Assembly: GCA_001910725.1 (NCBI GenBank)
Contig: MJGA01000002.1
Coordinates: 682,001-746,000, forward strand
DNA length: 64,000 nt
Reading direction: 5' to 3'
From: Phanerodontia chrysosporium
Taxonomy: Eukaryota > Basidiomycota > Agaricomycetes > Polyporales > Phanerochaetaceae
Shown: positions 47,790-59,318 of the stretch, piece after piece
Position numbering within the stretch: the first letter of the stretch is position 1
How the letters are laid out: each line of letters opens with the position of its first letter
Notes under the pieces: generated by a model
What the model was told of the DNA's origin: nothing
What the model saw: only the letters and a program-made list of their open reading frames with translations
Database searches by the model: none
Translations under genes and position numbers: made by a program

Positions 47790-50337
47790 CTATTCCTTTT
47801 CTGTGCTGCTTGTTGAGGTTCGCGGCAGCTGAGCGGGCCCGCTGACCTGAATCTCGAACAACCCCGCGGCGCGAAGGTTCTCCAGCTGTGGCGTCTCTAC
47901 CGCTGCAAGGTGAGGCTCGGTCCCGAGCAGCCAGGTGTACTGCAGCAGACCCCCGCTGTCAACGACGCCACGCGGATCGAAAGCGGCGCGTGCGTGAGCT
48001 GGCACGTGTATGACAATAACACAGAGGACGAGTAGGCTTATGGACGTGACTAGGCCGATGAAGATCTAGTAGGAAGACGTCAGTGATCGGACGGCCACTG
48101 CAGATGTAGAGTTCATTTACAGGGAAAAAGCTTAGCTGCCGTGGTGCGTCCCAGATCAGTAATGAGTGGAAAGTAAGGTAGAATGTTGTTCTCACGTTCA
48201 AGCGCAACCGCTGCACAATCACTGTGATCGTCGCCTCGCCATACACCTCCCCTCTGTGGGGGCAACGAGGGTCATATTCTTGTCACCCGTGCCCCCGAAG
48301 AATGAGGTAATCTGCGACGGAACGAGCCTCTTAACCGCATGTGAACTGGAGTAGTTCAGGCTGTTGCCTGTGCTGACTGTGAGCAGGCCAAAGATAAACC
48401 AAAGTCGATATTGCGTACCGTACCACGCGACGGCAGCAAGGGCCTTCGCCATGCTATGGTTGATCTCTGCGACCGTGACTGTTGTTCTGTACTCTGATGC
48501 AAGGCGCAGGTCTTCGGCGAGATACCTGAGAAGGAGTGAGGCGCAGCGTATAACGATACAGAGTGAAAAACATACAAATCGAATGCTGTAGGCACGACTG
48601 TGACAGAGGAGGTCTCACTCAAGAAGGAATTCAGGGAAACATAATCTTCTGGCGGGTTCATTCGGAAGTATCCGTTATCGAAACCCGGTAGAGGGAGTGG
48701 CGGCGCGCCGACTGTGAGATTGGCGAACCCTGCCGCTACGGTCAACGAAGTACCATGGCCGCTTGGTGGTGAGAAATATGGTACATTCTGAGCCTGGGCA
48801 GCGTGAGTACAACGTCATGGTTGGAGAGGCGTAAGCACTTACTGCACGCAATTGATCGGTGAGAGTGAGATCGTCCGGCCATGTCCAATTGCGCCAGAGC
48901 GTGTCCGTTCGCGGCTTACTTGGTGGCGAAAGTGGCGTGCGCGTCTCGACAGAGACATCAATCTTAGTGTTAGTTATCCCTACGCTGCACGCGAGCAGCT
49001 GCACACCGGATATCAACACTGCATGAACGTTCAGCTACACGTCCACAGTTTGGTCCAGGCACTTACCCGCAGGATCTGCAGTAGGGTATGGTACCACGGT
49101 TACGAGCGGATCAATTGATACCCACGGGCTGCCAGGGACAGGCGGCTGGGCTCCAGATGCATCTACAATGGCGACTGTAGAAAGAATCAATATCGGAGCC
49201 CAGCACGATCCCGGTTGATAACCTGTCTCAGTGTTCTCGTCGCAGCCGTCAGTGATGTAGAGAGGTATGCCAGTGTAAATAGCAGCGGCACTATCTGTCA
49301 TGCCCTCATCAGCAGAGATGACCGGCATAGCAGACATGCACGTACAAGGGGCGGTAGCCGCATACATAGTCTGCAAGAAGCCCTCCGTGGAGTTCAAATA
49401 CAGCAACAACAGATCGACGCTGGGAACGCCAGTGCTGCCTGCGTTTGTGAGCGTGGCATTCAAGTTGGTCGCAGGGATCGCAGCACAATCGACGTTATAG
49501 ACAGATGCGTTGACTTGTGCGCTGCCGTTTGCAAACGGTACACTGGGTATGATATCGTAAACTATGTTATCTCGGAGTCCAAGTGTAGGCACTTGGTCTG
49601 AGAACAGGAGGATGTCGTAGGCCGTAGCGGAGCTATGATGCAGTCATGAGGATGGCTGGCGTAACGACTCATATTTAGAACTGATTTACTTAGCGGACGA
49701 TCTCGTCACGTTCGCAAGGACCGTTCTGTTCACCATAGTCGTCGTGGCGTTGTAAGGAACTACGTTAAGCGCGGTAGGTATTGTGATGTGGAGAAGCCAC
49801 ACGCCAAGCAGGTAGGCACTGATACAGATAATGCTGTCCACGGCGGTGCGAAGCTTGAACTGACTCCAGAGCGATGTGCACGCAGCGCCTAAGCCGAGCC
49901 ACGCGCCGCTTTTGTCGTGTAAAGCTGTAAGCGTCTGACGGACGTAGAGATCGCTACGGAAGGCCAAAGACTGCGTGGCCGCAACGAGAATGGCCAGGAT
50001 AATCTGGGAGTGCGTCAGACAAGGCGAGAGGGGCAACTGTGCTGACACCACTTACAGTACCGAACACTTGCATCAAGGTCGTTGCAGCGAGCGGGTACCA
50101 CTCCAAGGAGAATGGGGTAAACTCGAACGACAATGCGTGTTCTCGGTGCTGCACGCATACGAGGAGAAGAAGTGCGTGCATGATGACGAGGATGACATGG
50201 AGGCCGACACAGAGCGTAGCATGCGTGCGATACGCAGACCACTTAATGCGCCAAGTGAGGACTCGCGTCCCGTTTGATTCTGGTTCGAGGGGGTGTTCTT
50301 CCAGGCGGGAGTATCGCGCGGTCGCCGTCGGTTGCAT
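47790..50337 (-). CDS. multi-pass membrane protein with large lumenal domain, unknown function
   Basis: This is an uncharacterised protein of a type I associate with Agaricomycetes. From the ATG at 50337 the cytosolic start MQPTATARYSRLEEHPLEPE leads to a first membrane helix (TLCVGLHVILVIMHALLLLV), two more (MQVFGT/IILAILVAATQSLAF and AVDSIICISAYLLGVWLLHI), and then about 400 residues rich in N-x-S/T sites (NATTTMVNRT, ANVT, NASVYN, NATLTNAG). This part carries several cysteines (PCTCMSAM) and is probably extracellular. Two C-terminal helices (LWFIFGLL, FIGLVTSISLLVLCVIVI) precede a tail ending RTSTSSTEKE. At least eight exons are needed. A G is missing near 48250 (VAPTEG, then EVYGEATITV in the next frame). 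No enzymatic motif is seen. Confidence 0.7.
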
Positions 50338-50999
50338 GGATGTGACGGAGGAAAGTTACTGTCTTGCATTGCCCTTGGTTCGTTTCACAAGTACGCCTTC
50401 GAAAAGTCTTGGCTCCCGAGTTCCTCGCCAAGATAGACTGTCAGGTAGAGTTCTGTTAGCACACCGCCGCTCAACCGGCACGATTGACAGGCCTGCCTTT
50501 CACACTCGGGAGAATTCCTATCTCGACGTTGACGTACCGAACCTAGCCGACGTACAAGGACGGGTAACATATACTTCTAGAGTCAGCATCACGAGAAATG
50601 ATGCTGCCCATGAACGACGTCGACGACCCGAGCCTATGCAAGCTTGGAAGCGACAAGGGTTCGGGAGACCTATGCAATAATGGATTTCTGCGTTCGGTCC
50701 GGACACGCTTGATTGTTGTGGCAATGACGAGAGAGCGTTGAGGCTGCATGAATTCATATAAATTGTCAGATAATCATCACATACTTTACGCGGCTTCTTT
50801 GTGAGCATTCACCAATTCAATGGCTTCGCTCATCAACTGACTGCCGCGTCACAAGCAGCCAGCACCTGGTGAGTTTCCTTGGGCGTCGGTTAATTGGAGC
50901 ATACCTCAATTGGCATATTCGACGCTACCATAGCCTTGGTCTTGTTTCTTACATCCTGGAGGCGTTCACTGATACCTACTGCGTACGGTCAGTGTCCTG
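50338..50999. other. intergenic, no gene recognised
   Basis: Short open frames only. The region presumably includes the promoter of the membrane protein gene and the ragged end of the truncated F-box-like copy. Confidence 0.35.
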
Positions 51000-51390
51000 G
51001 TCAGAGGATGAGCTTCTACCCGTCAATAAAATAGGCAGTCTGTGGGACTCCCCCGAGGAGTGACGCGCTGGCTGACTTCGTCGTCGATGGTTGAATCATC
51101 TGACGAAAGAATCGGTGTTGCTTGATTAGTATCACGTACACAAGCATGCAAGTCTTCACTCATGAAAGCTCCTTGTTCTCCTGCAACATTGTGCAGAGTA
51201 TTTGCCTTGGGTATTCGAGCTCTTCTTCCTGCGGGCAACCATGGGTCGCACGCAGGCAAACGAGCTCTTGCGCCAGGCTGTGCATGCTATCATCCTTGCA
51301 GACGGCGATGGTGCTTTTTTCTACTGCTTGTGTAGGAATGGCGGACCTTGCACGATAGAGACATGTAGGGCATGAGCCTGTGGATGTCAT
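51000..51390 (-). pseudogene. coiled-coil/F-box-like protein, truncated copy B
   Basis: The ATG at 51390 opens MTSTGSCPTCLYRAR, matching the C-x2-C start MSIQPGNCRSCRLNA of the full copy at 51585-53526. The stretch SLAQELVCLRATHGC aligns with AIVRELVALRATHSC there and with TLLRELVYLRHREVH in the copy at 29326, and MLQENKELS with LAQENRRLQ. The frame then stops (TGA near 51163). After a gap, STIDDEVSQRVTP (about 51090-51050) aligns with SEIDDLVNRVSHP of the full copy, the start of its second exon. Nothing after that is recognisable: the F-box-like and leucine-rich parts are gone. It lies directly beside the full copy, in the same orientation, suggesting a partial tandem duplication or deletion. 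Confidence 0.65.
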
Positions 51391-51463
51391 CCTTGCCAGA
51401 AAAACTTGACGAGGCGAGGACCAGGTAGTGAGAAGGAAGGAGTTGATCCTGAATAGCGCCCGG

Positions 51464-51494
51464 ACGCGACGCGGCGATCCGTGTCGCGTCGCGT
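51464..51494. repeat. 10-bp perfect inverted repeat, 11-nt loop
   Basis: ACGCGACGCG (51464-51473) is the reverse complement of CGCGTCGCGT (51485-51494). The hairpin sits between truncated copy B and the stop codon of full copy C of the F-box-like family. Confidence 0.75.
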
Positions 51495-51584
51495 GACGAG
51501 CTCGTCGCTTTCTCAGTTAATTATATATGGAAATCGGAATTATTTGTGGCATAATTATGAGAGCTATATAAACAAGTATTGAGC

Positions 51585-53526
51585 TTATTCGATATTCAGG
51601 GATCTCTCAAACATGGCGAGTGCCTCCTCCTCTGTCACAAACCCTTCTTCCTCGAGAGGCCTGAGAGAGCGGCCTTCATCCGTCTCTCCCTCATCGGTGT
51701 TGTACTGTATGGACCTCGGTCGAGGGCCTGGCCTGTATTTCAGATCCTTTCTGCCCATGTAGTATTCGTCTTCATCGTCAGACTCATCGGTAAAGATGTA
51801 CTTCTCGGGTTCAGTCTCGTAGGAAACCTCGGATTCGTCATCGCTGTCCGATTCAGGCAGGGGGAAGACTTGCAGCTGTTCCCATCCGTCGGCAAAGCCC
51901 AGCGAATCATTCGTTCCTTGATCCTAATACCATAAAACTGCATTATGCGCGGATAGTCTCGATTTGCGTTTGGCCCGGGGAACAGGTACGGCAGGTTGGG
52001 CACCTGGTCTACAAGATGTCCACCGAGGTAGCGAGTGTTCTTCCATGCGCATCCAGTAAGACCCGCAGCGCCGCTGAAGTGCTTTTCTGAGGCGGTATAC
52101 TGCCTGGCACGGTAGACGATGAGATCAACGAGCTGAATTGGTTTCGTGAACAACGCGGAATTCCGCAGCTCGTTGACGGTTATCTCTGCCTCTGCATCGG
52201 AAATCGCGATGATGAGGTGTTCGAGGTGCGCACAGAGTGCAGCAGCATCATAGCGTAGTTGTGGAGACATTGCTACTGCGCCGAATTCCAGGCTCTTGAG
52301 TGTTGAGCTATACTTCTCTATGAAGTTGAAGGGAGTCATGCCTTCTTCACCTCCGCAGTGCAAGCGGAAACGAAGATCCTTGAGATGAGGTAGATCCCAA
52401 CGTTCCGGAAGGCGGAACTTAGGGTACGAACTGCTATTGTGCATGCCGAGAATGAGAATTTCGAGATTCGGAAACTGCACTGAGGCTTGCCATGAGCGGT
52501 TGACATCCTGAGAGACGAAGAGGGACAGCGATGTCAACTTGGCGTATGTTCCCGCAGGTAAAAAAGCGGCATGGACATTCAGCTCCGGACCGTAATGCGC
52601 TGCATCGAAAGCGCTGAGGCAGGTCAGCCTCTGGAGCAACGGAGCCTTGGCAGGGAAATCGGTCGGCAGGAGGATGTTCGCAGCTGGGAATGGCCCTTGC
52701 ACCGAAAGTGCCTGAACATTGGTACAAGACTTCTCGATATGGGCTAGGGATTGGCGTACGACCGGTACCCACGTATCGGGAACGAAGCAGTACAACGTGA
52801 GGCTGCGGACATGGTAAGCGAGCGTGTGGGGCTGAGAGCGCACGGCGCACGCGAAGGCGACGACCTGGCCGACACGGCGGAGGACGACGTCGCGATATAG
52901 CAACGGAATGGTCGCCGCGTGCCATTGCTTGCACACTTGCGACACTGCATTGAGGGTGCGCATCATGTAAAGCCACGCACTATGCCGGCCGTACGTCAGG
53001 GTGTAGTCGAAGATGCCGGCAGGAGGAGCAAGGAACCCTATGATCCTGTTCAGGATCTCACCGTCGAGCTCTCGAGGATGCGATACCCTGTTGACTAGAT
53101 CGTCAATCTCGGAGGTCTGTGATGTGTCAGCAGTTGCGATTGAATTGAGACCGCGAGGAGACGCACCTCAGTCAGTCCTAACATTTGCGCCAAACAGCGG
53201 GCTTTGTCCCTTTCTACATCTATCTCAGCATTGGCCCGTATCTTCTCTTCCATTAGCTCTTCCTCGAGCCGTTTGTTTGCCTCCTCGAGTGCATCAATAG
53301 TTTCCTGCAGTCGGCGGTTCTCTTGAGCCAGTAAGTCGTTCTGCTTGTTGCAAGCTGCTAGATTCGCTTCCAGTTCGCAACTGTGAGTCGCGCGAAGAGC
53401 TACAAGCTCCCGTACTATGGCTTGAAGACTTCTATTGTCTTGCAGGGCGACGAGGACCTCTTCGTCCGCGTCGTCCGCGATGGCGTTCAACCTGCACGAG
53501 CGACAGTTTCCTGGCTGGATGGACAT
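51585..53526 (-). CDS. coiled-coil/F-box-like protein, copy C
   Basis: This is a paralogue of the gene at 29326-31351. The ATG at 53526 gives MSIQPGNCRSCRLN with a C-x2-C pair, then a long coiled coil (NDLLAQENRRLQETIDALE, ANKRLEEELMEEKIR). A 48-nt intron follows LGLTE. The second exon begins SEIDDLVNRVSHPRELDGEI, with F-box-like MMRTLNAVSQVCKQWHAATI and LLYRDVVLRRVGQV, then a repeat domain (FPNLEILILGMH, LPHLKDLRFRL, CAHLEHLIIAI, PIQLVDLIVYR). One A is missing near 51911: after YGIRIKER the correct frame continues NDSLGFADGWEQLQVF and a strongly acidic tail (SDSDDESEVSYE, DESDDEDEYY), ending FERSLNIE at 51585. The same GIRIKE/GFQIKD hinge precedes the acidic tail in copy A. An SCF-adaptor role is inferred, not shown. 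Confidence 0.75.
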
Positions 53527-53765
53527 GTCTGAGGTTTCTTGCAATTAGGCACAATTAGAATAAGCTCATGTTACGACCACAACAGACTGGAGAGCAGAAC
53601 TGACCTAGAGCTGATTATAGTGGTGGTCAAAGTCAAGCGCGAACAGGAACGCAGTCCCCACACGCCCTGCCTCGTGGGGCGGGAATTAAACTATCCTATG
53701 TTGCACAAACTAGCACTCTAGGCTCTAATCTACAGCAGCTGGTATAATGGTACAACACACTGCCC

Positions 53766-55799
53766 TTACATGCGCTCCAGCGGGCGAAGAGTAAGGAGGC
53801 GCATCGCCGCGCCGAGCACGTCCCGCGCGCAGAGGTACAGCCACATACGCGCCCGCGCTTTCTCGACGTCGGCCTCGCCTTTGACGATGACAGTTTCCCA
53901 TGCGCTCGAGATGGCGTGTGCGAGACGGAAGCAGAAGGTGACGATAGCGCTCGGCTCGGACGTCTTGAACGCGGTCTTGACGACGTCGGGGTACGATCCA
54001 AGCAGGAAGATGATGTCGCGGGCGGATGGCTCGACAAGCAAGTCGGTGTTGATCGCAGCAGGGGCAGGGAGCGGCATGAGTTGAGGGTTGTTGCGCTCGA
54101 TGGAGGCGAGGCGGACGTGAGCATACTGGAGGTAGGGGCCGGTGTCGCCCTCGAAAGAGAGCATACGGTCCCAGTTGAAAGTGTAGTTGTTGATACTAAC
54201 AGACGGGTTCAGTACGGAACCATAGCACGTCATGGCCGCACTCACCGCTTGGCAGCCATATCCTGGATCTTGATGCCGGAAATGCCGACCTCTTGCGCAA
54301 CATACTCAGGGTTCTCGATCGCAGCGTACTTCTCCTCGTTCTGCCTCATGTGCTCGTGCATGACCGATGCGGCCTCCTGAATGATCTGATCCAGGAAGAC
54401 GACCGTACCCTTACGGGTGGACATGCCGAGGACGAGACCATAGTTGATGTGTTCGATACGATCGGCCCACGGGAACTCCATGAGCTTCATGATCTTCATG
54501 AACTGCTGCATGTGAAGGTCCTGCTGCGACGAGATGACGTAGATCATCTTGTCAAACTTGTACTTCTCGTACCGCTCGACAGCACCGCCAATATCACGGG
54601 TGAGGTAAATAGACGTGCCGTCTGAAGGACGAGTCTAAGAGAAGCATACACAGTATTGAACTGAATGGGACTCACCCTTCTTCCGGAGGACAGCACGACC
54701 CATCTTCCACTTCTCCAAGTTGACGAGCTTGGCACCCTCGTGATCCTCGATGAGATTCAGCTCCTCGAGACGCTGGATAGCCTTGTCTTGCCATTCCTTG
54801 CCGACCATGCTCTCGCCAATGTACTCGTCAAAGTGAACGTTGAGTCGATCATACTCCTCCTCGTACTTCTTGACTGACAGCTCTCGCCATTTCCGCCAGT
54901 TGGCGAGAGCAGACTCGTCACCGTCCTCCATGCGCTTGAAGAACTTTGCAGCCTCGATCTTGACGTTGGGGTCCTTCTCCGCGTCCGCGTTGACCTTGAT
55001 GTAAATGTCAAGCAGATGCTTGATAGCGTCCTTCTGGAGCTCCTCTTCGTTTCCATACTTCTCGAAGCCGACGGCGATGAGACCGAACTGTAGACAGCAT
55101 GAGTATAGAGCACGGAGTCGTATTCAGAGGAGCAATACCTGGGTGCCCCAGTCACCGAGGTAGTTCAATGAGGTGACCTCCCAACCGTTCGCCTTGTACA
55201 AGTTTGTAAGGAATGCACCGATAATTGTGCTGCGCAAGTGTCCGACGTGGAATGACTTGGCAATGTTAGGTGACGAATACTCGATGATCGCCTTCTTCCC
55301 CTTGCCACTCGTGTTCGTGCCGTACTCAGGCTGACCAGACTCAGTGTTGTAGGTGAGGTCGTGAACTTGTGTGAGGACAAGGCGCGCTAATGACGAGGTG
55401 CGGCAAGTGAAGTGGAGGAACGCTTTGTCGTGGACGACGTTCTCAATCCATTCGTTCGGTTGGAACTAGGGAAACACTGTTAGCAAGGGCGCACACGACC
55501 CAGAGCCGAGCAGGGTAGACAACGCAAAGCGTGACACTCACATGATCCAGGACCTTCTTTGCAAGCTCGTCCACCTTTCCTGGTAGACGGAAACGGGGAA
55601 CGGCGACGGTGAAGTCAACACCCTTCTTTCCGTAGTCGACACCCTGGTAAACTTGCTCGACGGTAAGTGGTGGCAAGGCCTCAGAAACAAGCTTCGCAAT
55701 CGCAGTCCTGAACGAGTCGAGGACTGCACGCTCGGGTTCCGTTCCTGAGACTTGGGGAAGCTCGGGCATGTTCTTCAGAAATGAGGAGGTTGAAGCCAT
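53766..55799 (-). CDS. arginyl-tRNA synthetase
   Basis: This class Ia synthetase charges tRNA-Arg. The ATG at 55799 gives [19 protein letters not shown]; exon 1 runs to [11 protein letters not shown]. The next exon has [23 protein letters not shown], containing the HIGH-type signature HVGH, and [15 protein letters not shown]. Later exons give [61 protein letters not shown] and the anticodon-binding C-terminus [24 protein letters not shown], ending LTLRPLERM. All exons join without frame repair; the total of roughly 640 residues fits fungal enzymes. In frame before the ATG, codons back to 55916 encode an arginine-rich, acid-free segment (FRISRLSLRPVHIPL, LPKHRPTLARN) that looks like a mitochondrial presequence but has no ATG; a GTG in strong context opens it. 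One gene may thus serve cytosol and mitochondria. Confidence 0.92.
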
Positions 55800-56311
55800 G
55801 TTTCGCGCGAGAGTTGGGCGATGTTTTGGAAGCAGGTAAAGGCGGCTTGTTTTGAGAGGGATATGTACAGGGCGAAGAGAGAGTCTCGAGATGCGAAAGG
55901 CGAGAATTGAAGCCACCTTTAGCCTTCGCGGATTTTTGGGTCAAGTTTCGAGTCACGGCGAATCGATCTCTGAATTTTGGGCGCCTCCCTCGAAATCGCT
56001 TGATCGCATCAATTGATCGAGAAGCTCGTCCCCCGCACCGGAGGCCGAAAACGGCAACTATCGCTGACCACATCCTAAGCCACTGTGGCGAAGATACCAT
56101 GATTCATCCTGATCAGTAGCGAGTCTACACCACTACGTGTGCCTATATGCTACACTCTACGCTGTGACGATGTACTCATGTGCTCAGTGATAATTTATCC
56201 CATGACAACCTGATGACCCCTCAAATCCCCAAAGAAAACTGATCCAAATGCCCTCCGATGCTGGGTATCGCGTGCAGGACGGTCCGTGTATATCGTACCG
56301 GAGCATGTCAT
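55800..56311. other. intergenic, ArgRS leader and MIOX 3' end
   Basis: Positions 55800-55916 are the open extension in frame with ArgRS. The remainder has no recognised gene; an open frame upstream of ArgRS on the minus strand (to 56100) is in a different frame. Confidence 0.45.
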
Positions 56312-57700
56312 CTACCATTCAATGACATCGGGGAAGAACTTCGCAATGAGGCTTTGATAGTACGGCTTGACCTTCTCAGGATCGATCGGGTCGTCGCTCT
56401 TGCTGTAAAGGTCGTACGGATTGAAAGCGCGAACAGCCTCCAAAGCCCGCTGATCATTAGCGTTGGTTAGGTGCATGTACGCCCCCTCTCTGTGCCACCT
56501 GAATACATCGATGTTGAGAAGAGATGTGAGGGGAACACGAAGGAGTGGCAACGCACGGGTAGAAACTATGGTACCGTATCATGTACAGGGCTTCATCTGG
56601 GAGGCTGCTCTGGTTTTTCAGCACATGGTAGAGGTACTACAGAAAGGAGGTGTAAGTTTCAAAATGGGCTTAGCTCGGAGCTTGACGGACCTCGTCATGT
56701 CCCCAGGAAAGCATGACGTTCTCAAGGCCGCAATGAGGGGAATAGACGCCATACTCCGTGGAGTATACAGGGTCGTAATAGTCGGGGTTTCCCTTGAACG
56801 TTTCAGGGTAGATGTTCTTGTCAGAGAACTTGCAGCCGACTACAAATGTGTCCTGCGCGCCGTCTGAGTCAGTCTTTGGCTTACCCGCGGCATCGTCTAG
56901 AGACATACCCCCACAACGTCCCATTGGCCACTGAATTGGGCGACGTCAGTACTTTTCTACTTATCGGCCGCGCTGCACGTACTCTGAACCAAAAATATGC
57001 AACAGCTTCCCAAGGTCGTGCACAAGACCAGCGACCTATCAGCCTGGTCAGTATCCACGCCTCAGTGTCGAAACGGTCATAGGCGTACCTGCATCCAGTC
57101 CGGTTTCCCATCTCTACGGATTGCTTCCGCAGTCTGAAGAAGATGTTCGATCTGAGATACGGTGGTCTAATCGTACATCAGCGAAGCGCCTCGGTGCTGG
57201 GTCCTTCCTTACTCACATCCGGATCAGACTCATCCACGAGTGTGTTGAGAAGCTCCATAGCCTCCCAAATCCCTGTCGTCCGTCAGCTCTCCCACTCATA
57301 CCGCCCAAGGAAGTGCACGAACCCATCCGCGCCCGTACGGTCTTCTTAAAGTTTGCGCGGACCTTGATATTGAATTCTACGGTCTGTTTTTCTGTGCCGC
57401 GCTATGCGGTCAGAGGGTACTCGATAAAGCAGCGCTAGGTCTGCCTAGACTCACCATGTTGCTCCTTGTAGAACGCTTTGACGCGATCGCACGCAGCCTC
57501 GTACTGCCGGAACTTTGTCTTATCTTTGCCCGCATCAAAGTCTGAGCCATCGTTCCAAGAACGAGCACTCTTCAGCTTGTTCACTGCGTGGCAAAGACAT
57601 TGAGCTCGAATAACGAAGAGGCAAGCAAGTCAACCCAACCTTCGTCAATCGCATCGGAAACCTCTTCCAGGTCTACAATCTGCGACGGAGGCGGAATCAT
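56312..57700 (-). CDS. myo-inositol oxygenase
   Basis: This di-iron enzyme of the MIOX family oxidises myo-inositol to D-glucuronate in the cytosol. The ATG at 57700 opens [20 protein letters not shown]. Following exons give [81 protein letters not shown] (the H-D metal ligand pair), and [19 protein letters not shown]. The C-terminal exons give [20 protein letters not shown] (further metal histidines), [28 protein letters not shown] and [28 protein letters not shown], ending DVIEW. About nine exons with short introns, all in frame. Metal ligands and the characteristic WGHDEY and RYHSFYPWH blocks are all present, so the gene looks functional. A TATA-like element lies upstream near 57794. Confidence 0.93.
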
Positions 57701-57792
57701 CTTGAAGGGAAGGCACAAGAGAGGGGAACACAGGTGAGAGCGGGTGCGAAAGGGCTATCGATGCTGGTGAGGCAACTGCCGGAACCACGTCC

Positions 57793-57802
57793 CTACTTAT
57801 AG
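57793..57802 (-). promoter_or_regulatory. TATA box of myo-inositol oxygenase gene
   Basis: The minus strand reads CTATAAGTAG about 95 nt before the ATG at 57700, a plausible core promoter spacing. Confidence 0.45.
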
Positions 57803-57809
57803 GTGCGCG

Positions 57810-58142
57810 TCACTCGACTCCCTCGGCGGGCGTGTGGCGCTGTGCCGTATCACGAGCCTGCGCGTGTGCGCAAGGTGGACGCAGATCCAAGGCAGCGGGG
57901 ATAGAAAAAAGATAGAAACCTTGTGCTCTCTCTACGCCTCGCGATCGGGTCGGCATGCGGGGGTGCTTGGATGATTCGATATGTCGCGTCGGTTGAGGGG
58001 AACTCGGGACGTATGTACCCTTCGACTCGTGTTCAGGGTCCTTCACCTCTCGGTAAACCTCTTTGAGTGTGTCTCCCTGTTTAGGGTTAGGCATGTTCTG
58101 TTCCTCAGCTCCGGCGGCTAATGGATCTCGGAGGCCCTGCAT
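57810..58142 (-). CDS. small hypothetical open frame
   Basis: An open frame from an ATG at about 58142 (MQGLRDPLAAGAEEQNMPNPKQGDTLKEVYRE...) encodes a hydrophilic peptide of about 110 residues. It starts directly upstream of the MIOX TATA box on the same strand. There is no recognised domain and the C-terminal half is of random-looking composition. It may be a real small gene or chance; I lean to uncertain. Confidence 0.2.
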   Translation of the reverse strand: MQGLRDPLAAGAEEQNMPNPKQGDTLKEVYREVKDPEHESKGTYVPSSPQPTRHIESSKHPRMPTRSRGVERAQGFYLFSIPAALDLRPPCAHAQARDTAQRHTPAEGVE

Positions 58143-59318
58143 GAAAGCGGAGCAAGAGGACTCGCTTTGCAATGAGGGTTCTATTGGAAAAGTGTATTTA
58201 GCGGCGGAACTGGGTATCGTGATGCTTAGGAAAATGCATTCAGATGACTCTGCGTCATTTCTTAGGTGTGCAAGGTCTCGTGCTTGGTAGACGGCTTGTC
58301 CTCAGCTCTGCACGACAAATTTCCAAACCGCACATTGCGCCGGTTGGACAGCCTTCGGCGACGCGCTGATAGCCTAGCATGCTACGTTAGTTATGAACAA
58401 CGCCCGATGCATGCCAACAACTCGGGCGAACGGTCCTTCGCACCGACATTGAAGGAGTTCCGACTGCAAGCTGCAGTTCGCGGGTGTGATCATGCTGTCG
58501 GCCCATGTGCAGGGCCATCACGCAGGGGTGCAAAGGCTCTCTCACCGGTCGTTCGCAAGTGTTCGACGACTTTCTAAAACGCAGCAGGTAGATACATTGT
58601 CGCTGGGTGGAGCGTAGGCTCGGCGTCGGAATGGGGTATTGCTGGCAATATGAACGGACCGAAGAGCACTTGTCAACGACCAGAGACGCCAGGGTTACGG
58701 GCGGAAAGACGCACACGACCTTCGACTCGCAGGACATTGCACGACCCCATTGCTCATCTCTCTCCTTTTCGTACAATGCACCCGGAAGCTACGGTCACCG
58801 CTGTACCGTCGACGTTGCGACCGCGCGTATCTTCCTCCTGTCCCTGATCAGCGAAACCGAAAAGGTTGCACCTACGCAGAGTCTTCGTCGCGCTGAGGAT
58901 GTTATTGGCAATCCTATGGGCTGTTAGCAAAGCAATCGGACACGTTGCGCAGTCAGTACCAAGGAGTTCTGACCAGGTAGACATATCGAGATGGACATAA
59001 CCTCCTTGTGTCCGCTAATGTACGTTACGACGGGCAATTTACGATGTGGACAGAAGACTGGCGGAAGATCCCCATCGGATACGTGACAGTTCATGTCGGT
59101 GATAAAGACCCATTATGTACTGCGATAGGCGTGAGCAAGGCTAAATGCACATTTATGATGACTTGGTACTCACCACAGTAACGTAACATTAAGGTATGCC
59201 GTACACACAACATGGTAGGCTGTGCACTGAAAAAACGGAGTGTGTGCGAAGCTGCGGAAGGTGTCATCGGAAGGCGGAAGGGAGGGTGATAGCTGTCGCA
59301 ACTGTGCGGCCCTGTCGT
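58143..59318. other. intergenic, no gene recognised
   Basis: Only short frames without domains are present on both strands. The right end should include the 3' untranslated region of the glycine-rich protein gene. Confidence 0.4.
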
